A stretch of 64,000 nt of DNA from Arthrinium phaeospermum (Eukaryota > Ascomycota > Sordariomycetes > Amphisphaeriales > Apiosporaceae), in the NCBI GenBank assembly GCA_006503535.1, contig QYRS01000010.1, forward strand, positions 1,922,001-1,986,000, written 5' to 3'. The notes beneath the pieces are model-generated. The model had not been told where the DNA came from. It saw only the letters and a program-made list of their open reading frames with translations, and ran no database searches. Shown here piece after piece: positions 56,514 to 64,000 of the stretch (its first letter is position 1; each line of letters starts with the position of its first letter). The translations under genes and the position numbers were made by a program.

Positions 56514-58574
56514 TCACAACCTCGCGCTTGACTCCTGCAAGGACACCCAATCTTCCCTTTGAAAAGGAACATACCGATCACCCTGCAGCCACAGAATGGC
56601 GTCATCCTTATTTCCCTTCTCTTCTGTTCCGATGAGGTCAGGGTCAACACCCTCTTTCCGCAGCAGCACCTTGTTCTGCTTGTGGTTATGAATGTGCGAA
56701 CTGGCCCTGACCATCCTCAGGAACACGGGGACCGCGTACTTGGGGAGCTCGCTCTTGGCGAAGATCGCAAGCTTCTCGTAGTCCAGATCTGCTGCGGTAG
56801 AATCGACATGGATAGCCGCGCAGCCAGCTCGACCCTCGTGGTGCGGCACACTGACACCGTACACGTTGGCCTCGGCGATGCCCGGAAACCGGCCCAGGAC
56901 CTCGGCCACCTCGGCCGTGGAGACGTTCTCCGACTTCCAACGGAAGGTGTCGCCCAGCCGGTCGAGGAAATACCAATGACCGTCCTTGCCGCGGCGCAGG
57001 GCGTCGCCCGACCGATACCACAGATCGCCCTTCTTAAAGACGTCACGGGCAAAGCGCTTGGCGCTGGCCGCCTCGTTCTTCCAGTAAACCTGCCAAGGCT
57101 TGTGATCGGGCACCGCGACCAAGATCTCGCCACCCTCGTCGTAGGGCGTGCGCTGGGCGAAGCCGGTCCGGGGGTCCCGCCAGATCTCGTCGCCCGTCTC
57201 GTGGTCGATGCGCACCGGCACGTGCGTGTCGCGCATGCGGTACCGCATGATGAGGCCGTGGTGGCCCACGCAGTCGCGCAGGTAGGGCCCGCGGTCCCAG
57301 ACGACGAGGTGCAGCATCCCCTCGCTCGAGCTGAAGAACTCGGCGATCTCGGGCACGCCGAACCGCTCCTGGAACTTGGTCCAGACGTCGGGGCGCAGGC
57401 CGTTGCCGTAGGCGCCCCGCAGCTGGTGCCGCTTTTGCTCAGGTGACGGCGGCGGCGCGTTCAAAAGGTAGCGGATCGTCTCGCCCACGTAGATGAAGAA
57501 GGTGGCCCCGGATTCGCTCACGTCGGGCCAAAACCCGGAGACGGAGAACTTGGGCGCGATGGCGAGGCTGATGCCGCCTAGCAGGAGCGTGGTGGTGGAG
57601 ATGATGCCGGTGCCGTGGTACAGGGGCATGGAATTGTACCAGCAGTCGACCCCGGGCTTGCAACCGAACGGGAGGTTATCATACGTCCTACATTTTGTAA
57701 GTGAACGCGCAGGTGAATACCTTAAGATAATTTAGACGTTTTTTACTTACCCGGCCCCGTGCATACGATCTAGACTGTAAGCACAACCCTTGGGCAGCCC
57801 GGTGGTACCGCTGGTATAAATCAGGCAGTATGGGAAGTCACCGCGCATGCCCTTCCTCCACTTCTCCTCGGGGACCGCCAGCGGCCTCGACTCGATCTGC
57901 TGTTTGAGCCCGCTGTCCAGGACGAAGATGCTCGTGTTCTTCGACTCAATATGGCTCCTGCTTCCGGCTACCCTCGTCTGGCAGTTATCGTCTTCATCCA
58001 CGATCAGAACCTTGGATTCGCAGACGTCGAGGCAATGGAGCAGAGGCCGGCCTTCCAGGTTGTAGTTGACCAGGGCCGGGGCCGCCCCGATACAATGACA
58101 GGCGAACATGACGGCGAAGAACTCAACGCTGTTGAGGAGATAGACGGCCACGAGGTCGCCGGGCCTGATGCCCTGTTCAAAAAGCCATTGGGCGTACTTT
58201 GCGGACATCTCGTAGAGCTCCTGGAACGTCACCGTCCGGGCCCGAGACCAGATGGCTCTCTCGCTGGCCCGTTTTCTACACGTCTCTTCCAGCACGAACC
58301 ACGGTGACATCTTGCCCTCCTTCACTGATCGGAATTAGTTTTGACGGGACTATCATGGGAGACAGAGATGATGGGGGCTATCCCACCTCGCTGGGCGTGT
58401 AGTCTCTCTCCTTCCTTCTGATCCCTGACGAGCTTCCAGTCCCGGCGAAGTTGGTACTTGCCGTCGAGGTAGGCGGCTGCCGCCAGCGCGGCGGAACCGA
58501 TAGCTAGGGAAGTGTTGTTAGCGAACTGGGTAGAGCATACGCGTATGATGGCAATATCACTTACCGAGAGCCAT
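56514..58574 (-). CDS. FAT1-like very-long-chain acyl-CoA synthetase / fatty acid transport protein
   Basis: Four minus-strand exons join in phase: 58574-58565 (10 bp), 58503-58387, 58324-57751 and 57687-56514, giving 624 residues, the usual size for this family. The N terminus MALAIGSAALAAAAYLDGKY is hydrophobic and may anchor the protein in a membrane. The AMP-binding signature LIYTSGTTGLPKG lies near 210-222, followed by WYNSMPLYHGTG. The FATP/VLACS motif region reads DRLGDTFRWKSENVSTAEVA, and VFLRMVRASSHIHNHKQNK lies near the end. The enzyme should convert long or very long fatty acids, ATP and CoA into acyl-CoA, at peroxisomes, ER or lipid droplets, and may aid uptake. The tiny first exon is supported by a GTAAGT donor and by phase. 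It is divergent from the URI gene about 1.1 kb away. Confidence 0.9.
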
Positions 58575-59667
58575 GCCACGGAATATATTGCAAAGTTAGT
58601 TCAGAATGTGTACCACTCTCGAGACACTTGGCGGTTAATTGTATACTGTTAAGCACTCTTTCGCGCAATCAAGAAGGTTCACGTAACGGTAAGCCTTACC
58701 AGAGGGTATCGGCCCAGCCTCTTGTAAACGACGACAGAGATGCCTACCTATCTATCTATCATCCGGATCTTGCCTCGGCATTCCCACAAAGGCAACTTGG
58801 ATACCCCTCAAAATATGCACCCCAACTTCACCATCCTTGCTAGTATGCATCATGGAGACATGCAAGTCCCATGACGGGCTCGTGGGGGAAAGCGGCCCCA
58901 TCCGCTCCACCCGTCGGCTTCAGATGATGGGGTTGGCGACTGCGGTCAGCCGAAAAGACGGGGAAACCTGGACCGGCGGTTTACTCAATCGCTCCGGGAG
59001 TTTGATTACGTCCGATGAGTGACGACACCTGAAAGTGCCTTCTTTTCCGCCTCCATATCGCTCAATTACGGCGGCGGGTGTGTTGATGTACATAGCCAGG
59101 CCTCTTCGCATCGAACCCAGTAACAAATTGAAAGAAGCAAGTTCGCCTTAGCTTGGAAAATATCGTCATCATTGGCTTCTTAGAGTTGCTTCCTATACAG
59201 ATCTTCAACCGCCACTTGCCCTAATTCCATAGCATTCTGATTGAGATTGAACAATCGCTGCTAGGGCCTCCTTGATGATACCTCGTATTCATTTCTTGTA
59301 TCTTAACAATTGAGTTGTTGTCGGCCATTTCATTAAACTGTATTGTGATCACTGCGACGCTCTCCTATGGTATTAGTATTAGTGGAATAAACTGGCAAGC
59401 AGATACCTTATTAACGACACAAGGTTTGACTGGACTTTACTCAGCGTCCCAAATATGAGGTTGGTAACGGGCGGTATCATTTGGTTCTTGGGATGGATTG
59501 CTGCTGACTCGAATGAGACGATTGTTAACGGATGTGAACGGAGGCTATTCCGCGCGGGTGGCCCGAGCGTCCATGGCTTCGAAAAAGTTTTGGTTGCTTT
59601 GCACTCTGATAAAACGATCGGCCAGACCCTCCCCAAACTTTTCTTCTGACTGCATCCACCTTGCAGA
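58575..59667. other. Intergenic region between divergent genes
   Basis: About 1.1 kb shared upstream DNA of the acyl-CoA synthetase and URI genes. No supportable gene is seen. Confidence 0.6.
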
Positions 59668-61482
59668 ATGTCTACCACAAGCAGCTTTATCGACGTCGAG
59701 CGCCATCGCCAGACTCTCGAGCAGAACCTCGTCAAGCTCGAAGAAGCCTTGGACGAATGGCGCCAGTGGAAATCCGAATATGAGTCGTTAAAGAAGCAAG
59801 TCAGCTCGCTGCCAGCTAACACTCCGAGCCTGACCAGCGCACGAGAAGCCTACCATGGCGACCTCGTGGACGAGAAGGAGCTGCGGGACATTTTCGGCAA
59901 GGACGACTCGAAGAGCGCTCAGCAAGTTATCAGCGTCTTGACCAACCGCATCGACTATGTTTCAAAGAACATCAGTTCTCTCGAGGTCCAATTGGAGGCG
60001 GCGCAGAACAAGTTTGCGGCCGCCGATGTCTTCAGCAACCCCAACGCTGCCGACGAGGGTGGTCTGCCCATCACGGAAATTATGGAGGAGCTCGACGATG
60101 ACGACAACGTCCTCTCGTACAGCCTGCAAACACCGGCCGACAACCAAGCGAAGCTCCTGGAAGCCCTGAAGAAAGCAGGGGTGGCCGAGGCCCCTGCCCA
60201 AGCTGCGCCCGAACGACAACTTCCCTCCTCTGAGACGCCTGTAGAAGACGAGGCCGAGGCTCGAGCAACCGCGATCAAGAATGAGGCGGAAGCGCGTGCA
60301 AATGCCCTCAAGAACAGGCAGATCAAGGTGCCCATGAGGCCAAAGGCGCCGGCACAATCGGCACCAAACGACAAGCCGAAGAAGGGTGTCAGCTTCGCCG
60401 AGGATACCGAGATTGTGGGCGAAGAGCCCAAGGATGAAGTACAGAGGACACAAAACGCGGACCAGATCGAGGAACTGATGCGCCAAGCCAAGGCGCAAGA
60501 GGAGATCATCTCGAAACCTGTCATCCCGACCGACGAATCCGAGGAAGAAGCACAACTTCGAAGAGACATGCTGAGCTACAACCTGTCTGAGCTCAACCCC
60601 GTTGTCGCGGAGCTAACGCTCGAAGAAGGCGACTATAGCGGCGACGACTTCGACAGTGAAGAGTACTCCGACGACGAGGAAGATGAGGATGACGAGGACC
60701 AATGGGGACGGTCTACCCAAAGCTTCATCGACGATGACTACCGGCAGAAAATGATTGAAATCCAAGAGCGCTTACTGGGGGGCCAGAAGGCGTCACAGGA
60801 TCCTTCTACGAAGTTATACGCAGAAGACAACGACGGCGATCTTCAGGGTATCGGGCGCATTACCGTCAAGAAGGACGAGTCGCCTGCTACGACTGGTGAC
60901 TTGCCAGTGTATAAGACGAAGGGTGTACGATTCGCTCCATCTCTCGATGTTGCCGACGCCGCGAAGACGAGCCAGCCTAAGCCGGCTGAAAAGCCGGTTG
61001 AAGAGCCAGCTGCAATTCCCTTTGTCGAACCCCTCTCCACCGAGATCGTGGAAAGAAAGAGCACCGCCACTGCAAATCCATCGCAGAACCCAGCTCCTGC
61101 CAAGAAGGCATCGAGGTTCAAGTCGAACAGAGCAGCCGGACCTCCTACACACGGCCCTATCAGTTCGGGTGGCATCCCCATTCTTCCGGAGACGCCTCCC
61201 ACGCATAGCCCAATCGCACCGTCGGGCCCTGAGGGTAAAACCATGGCCGACGCGGTGCTAGAGCGAGACAGTTCTTCAACCCCCAAGGAGCCCGATGAGC
61301 TCGACGCCGGTCTTTTGCGCCAGGAAGCGGCCACCGAGTACTACAAGATGCGCAACCGACTGATCCAGAAACAAGGTGGGTTCATGAAGGAGGACGAGTC
61401 GCCCATCCAGCCTCTGGACGAAGAGGAAGGCGGCCCCAAACGCATGAGTCGCTTTAGAGCAGCAAGGCTGGCAAAGTCGTAG
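59668..61482 (+). CDS. URI/Bud27-like unconventional prefoldin protein
   Basis: A single exon of 604 residues. The N-terminal 120 residues form an alpha-prefoldin-like coiled coil (HRQTLEQNLVKLEEALDEW, YESLKKQVSSLP, then DYVSKNISSLEVQLEAAQNK). The middle is low-complexity and charged, with a very acidic block (YSGDDFDSEEYSDDEEDEDD) followed by DDYRQKMIEIQERLLGG. Short basic motifs that recur, KKGVSFAEDTE and TKGVRFAPSLD, resemble phosphatase-docking motifs of the RVxF type seen in URI. The C terminus ends in KRMSRFRAARLAKS, typical of the DUF3835 domain of fungal Bud27/URI proteins. In yeast, Bud27 helps assemble RNA polymerases through Rpb5 and affects TOR-linked translation. The ATG follows an acceptor-like CAG but no upstream exon is needed. 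Confidence 0.85.
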   Translation: MSTTSSFIDVERHRQTLEQNLVKLEEALDEWRQWKSEYESLKKQVSSLPANTPSLTSAREAYHGDLVDEKELRDIFGKDDSKSAQQVISVLTNRIDYVSKNISSLEVQLEAAQNKFAAADVFSNPNAADEGGLPITEIMEELDDDDNVLSYSLQTPADNQAKLLEALKKAGVAEAPAQAAPERQLPSSETPVEDEAEARATAIKNEAEARANALKNRQIKVPMRPKAPAQSAPNDKPKKGVSFAEDTEIVGEEPKDEVQRTQNADQIEELMRQAKAQEEIISKPVIPTDESEEEAQLRRDMLSYNLSELNPVVAELTLEEGDYSGDDFDSEEYSDDEEDEDDEDQWGRSTQSFIDDDYRQKMIEIQERLLGGQKASQDPSTKLYAEDNDGDLQGIGRITVKKDESPATTGDLPVYKTKGVRFAPSLDVADAAKTSQPKPAEKPVEEPAAIPFVEPLSTEIVERKSTATANPSQNPAPAKKASRFKSNRAAGPPTHGPISSGGIPILPETPPTHSPIAPSGPEGKTMADAVLERDSSSTPKEPDELDAGLLRQEAATEYYKMRNRLIQKQGGFMKEDESPIQPLDEEEGGPKRMSRFRAARLAKS

Positions 61483-62177
61483 CCTGGAGCAATCTACAGT
61501 AGCTCAATGACGAGACTCTGGTTGTTCTTGACTATGTGAACTTGACCTCGGCCCGCACTGATATGTGACAACTTTATAACACCATGATGGGCATTGTCGC
61601 CTTGAATGACCTGGGCACTTATCATATCCGGCTGCACATTGTCGGATGCCATCCAGTCCAGCTACATACGGTGAGTAACAGGGATTGGTCTTTGTTTCCT
61701 TTGTCGAGTTATATACGTGCTTTGGTCGGAATAGGAGAAGGAAAGAAGCTGAAACCTCACGGAATCGCTACTATCTGACAAATTAATGTACGGCAGCTTC
61801 AATCTGCCGTGGCATTACTCGCGGTTCCAAGAGCAACATTGCAAGAGGGCTCTCTGATGCCATAACCTGTGGTTCTTTTACCACCTACTTCGCGGTTATG
61901 CGCAATTCGTTTCACCCTGTACATCCCAAATACACAAGCTGAATGATGATCAACACACGACTTGAATCAATATGTACTATTCTGCAGTTTTTCGTCCAAT
62001 ATAGTCACACTTGTCTTGTACAACTCTTTTCATCGCCGAAGCTCTCATTACTCATAGCTGCCGTAACTCGTAATGCGATTTTCGGTCTCTTCATAGTGGT
62101 TCGAGTAGCACGCCCACGTCTATGTTCGTACCTATATAACGAGAACCAACCATCCCTCATCTCCCCCCCTCTAGTCT
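61483..62177. other. Intergenic region between convergent genes
   Basis: About 700 bp containing the 3' UTRs of the URI and NudC genes. No gene is seen. Confidence 0.6.
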
Positions 62178-63039
62178 CTAGCTGATCTTGGCGTTGCTAA
62201 AGTCCATCTCGGGGTGCTGGTCCTGGAACTTCTTGAGGATGTCGGCCTTCTTCTGCTCGTCGCTGGTGGGCAGGCCCTGCTCCTTCTGGCGCTGGTCGAA
62301 CATCATCTTCTCGACCATGCCGCGGGTGGGGCCGTCGAGGTCCGACAGGTTCGAGTTCTCGGGCGTGATGCGCGAGACGTCCACCTTGGGCGCCGACGTG
62401 ACGACGTGCGCCCACCACTCCATCTTGTTCTGCTTGTCCAGGTGGATCTCGACCGACTTGGTGCCGTCGGCGTTGGTGGTCAGGGTCCAGGTCGACTCGC
62501 TGGTGCTTACGTTGTGGGGGAGGTCGCCCTGTTATGACGACGAGAAGAAGGACTCGTAAGTTATGGGAGGGAGAACGCTAGGTGGGCTGAGTGTGAAGAA
62601 GGTGACGTACATCGATGATGGGGGGTTGGCCCTTGACGCCGGCCACCAGCTTGTTCTTCTTGATGTCGACGACGAGGTCGCGGCCCTTGTAGGTGCCGGG
62701 GAGGCCCTCGATGACAATGTCAAGCTCGGCGATGGTCTGGGTCCATTTGTAGGGCAGGGCGGCCTGCTCCTCCTTCTCCTTGGCGATCGCGGCGGCTTCG
62801 GCTTGGGGGTCTGGTGGGATGGGCGGCGCGGTGGCACAAGGTTAGCGAACTGCCAGCCAGCTATGCATGTAGAGAGCTATGGTGGGGTTGTTTCTGCTAC
62901 ATGAGATGAACATGTGCGGCAGATGCAAAGCATAGAATCAGACTCTTGGCAGCGCGGGTATCGAGTATGTAGCAGAGGTGTTTGCTGCACCAGACGGAGG
63001 GCTCGAATTCACATTGTGGTACGCACCTTTGTCAGCCAT
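62178..63039 (-). CDS. nudC: Nuclear movement protein NudC (CS domain)
   Basis: Three minus-strand exons, 63039-63027 (13 bp), 62810-62611 and 62528-62178, join in phase to give 187 residues, close to known filamentous-fungal NudC. The CS (p23-like) domain starts at [19 protein letters not shown] and continues with [36 protein letters not shown] and [18 protein letters not shown]. The NudC-specific tail follows: [20 protein letters not shown], then [18 protein letters not shown] and [12 protein letters not shown]. NudC works with the dynein/LIS1 pathway in nuclear migration and as an Hsp90-linked chaperone in the cytoplasm. The first exon encodes only MADK and part of a codon. Its 216 bp intron is the longest in the gene. 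The gene is divergent from Tfb3 with only 341 bp between start codons. Confidence 0.93.
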
Positions 63040-63380
63040 GGTTGCGGATTTGTGATATGCAGAAAGTATGGCTCTACCGAAATGTTTGGAAAGGATGACA
63101 AAAAGCTGCTCGTTGCTAAACTTAGCGCGGGGTCGCGGTGGTGGTGGGGGAGGCTCCTCATTGTTCAGCCTCCTGCCCGCAAGTTTAGTGGGTGGGTGCG
63201 GAAGGAATTCCATGCTACCTACATCGAGCTAACCTAACACCGATCGCCCGGCATTTATTTGACAGCTCTCATTCCAACCTCCGAGATCCAGTCGCAAACC
63301 TCCACCGCTCCCCAACACCTCCAGATTTCCGGGTTCTGATTTTGTTCAATAGCCAAGCCATACCTGCCTCAACCGCCAAG
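63040..63380. promoter_or_regulatory. Shared bidirectional promoter of nudC and tfb3
   Basis: These 341 bp between opposite start codons must hold both 5' UTRs and core promoters. No TATA box or other named element was recognised. The Tfb3 side is CT/CA-rich. Confidence 0.55.
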
Positions 63381-64000
63381 ATGTCGCGCAAGGCGGTAAC
63401 GAGTACGGTTACCCAGCCGTCCAACGCCATCCTCCCCTCCGATATCTGCCCAGTATGCAAGCGTGTCCGTTACCTCAACACCGACATGCGGTTTCTGATC
63501 AACCCCGAGTGCTACCATGCCATGTGCTCGCAATGCGTCGACAACATCTTCAAGTCGGGTCCCGCGCAATGCCCGTACGCTTCGTGCAGCAAGACCTTGC
63601 GACTGCGTGGCTTCCGAGAGGCGTGGTTCGGCGACCTGTCCGTCGAGCGCGAGGTGGACATACGGAAGCGCGTCGCCGCCGTCTTCAACAACACACAGGA
63701 TGACTTCGAGACGCTACGGGACTACAACAACTACCTGCAGGAGGTGGAGGACCTGACGTTTGCGCTCGTCAGCGGCACGGACGAGGAGAGGCGGAAGGCC
63801 GAGACGCAGCTGATCTCGTACGAGGAGAAGAACAAGGCCGACATCGACCGGAACCGGAAGCGGGGCCGGGAAGCCGAGGCGGCGCGGAAGAAGCGCGAGG
63901 CCGAGGCGGAAGCGGCCTCCAAGGCGAGGCGGCTGGAAGAGCAGAGGGAGGAGGAGGAGGCGCGCAAGGAAGAGGCGACGCTCAACCGCGAGGTCATGGA
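63381..64000 (+). CDS. tfb3: TFIIH subunit Tfb3 / MAT1, N-terminal part (3' end outside window)
   Basis: The open frame begins at ATG 63381 (CAAGATGTC) and runs off the right edge after 206 full codons. Residues 23-69 form a C3HC4 RING finger with Cys23, Cys26, Cys44, His46, Cys49, Cys52, Cys64 and Cys69 (DICPVCKRVRYLNTDMRF, NPECYHAMCSQCVDNIF, CPYASC). The MAT1 region follows: LRLRGFREAWFGDLSVEREV, DIRKRVAAVFN and DFETLRDYNNYLQEVEDLTF. A long, strongly charged coiled coil rich in Arg, Glu and Ala then runs to the window end. In yeast and animals this subunit links the CDK-activating kinase to core TFIIH for Pol II transcription and repair. No intron is needed in the visible part. Confidence 0.93.
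   Translation, partial: MSRKAVTSTVTQPSNAILPSDICPVCKRVRYLNTDMRFLINPECYHAMCSQCVDNIFKSGPAQCPYASCSKTLRLRGFREAWFGDLSVEREVDIRKRVAAVFNNTQDDFETLRDYNNYLQEVEDLTFALVSGTDEERRKAETQLISYEEKNKADIDRNRKRGREAEAARKKREAEAEAASKARRLEEQREEEEARKEEATLNREVM

Overview
This window reads as nuclear DNA of a filamentous ascomycete (Pezizomycotina, most likely a Sordariomycete). The genes carry short introns of about 50 to 90 bp, with a few of 150 to 650 bp, with GTAAGT-like donors, CTAAC/ACTAAT branch points and YAG acceptors. The proteins are typically fungal: a fungal-specific transcription factor domain, a Fungal_trans_2 protein, a XanA-type dioxygenase and a hybrid histidine kinase. One 2.3 kb island of extreme AT richness looks mutated by RIP, the fungal repeat-induced C-to-T process. 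No plasmid, phage, CRISPR or prokaryotic feature is present. The species was not identified.

Layout. 0-10 kb: the 3' end of a fungal-specific transcription factor gene, a cactin-family splicing factor, and a forkhead transcription factor whose second exon is out of frame with the first by one base. 10-20 kb: almost 10 kb with no supportable gene, rich in simple repeats and TACC tetramers. 20-30.2 kb: an XLF/Nej1 end-joining factor, a DsbA-like oxidoreductase, then three genes on the minus strand (short-chain dehydrogenase, Fungal_trans_2 regulator, ferric-reductase-type flavocytochrome). 31.8-45.2 kb: a cysteine-rich secreted protein, a medium-chain alcohol dehydrogenase, a xanthine dioxygenase (XanA), a GHITM-like mitochondrial Bax-inhibitor family protein, an F-box protein and a methionine sulfoxide reductase A. 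45.9-48.2 kb: a RIP-ruined DNA transposon with surviving inverted termini. 48.5-64 kb: a hybrid histidine kinase, a small orphan acidic protein, a decayed short-chain dehydrogenase pseudogene, a Pol III/tRNA-like sequence, a FAT1-type acyl-CoA synthetase, a URI/Bud27 prefoldin-like protein, NudC, and the 5' part of TFIIH subunit Tfb3.

Most genes are independent housekeeping or regulatory loci, not a pathway. The only candidate for coordinated work is the minus-strand trio at 24.4-30.2 kb, where a regulator lies between two redox enzymes; that is inference from position alone. No polyketide synthase, peptide synthetase or terpene cyclase is present, so this is not a classical secondary-metabolite cluster.

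Exon joins were worked out by hand from splice signals, reading frame and family conservation. The most notable items are the degraded transposon with oddly intact ends, the forkhead frameshift, the dehydrogenase pseudogene hidden in apparent intergenic DNA, the tRNA-like Pol III unit and the 115-residue orphan gene.
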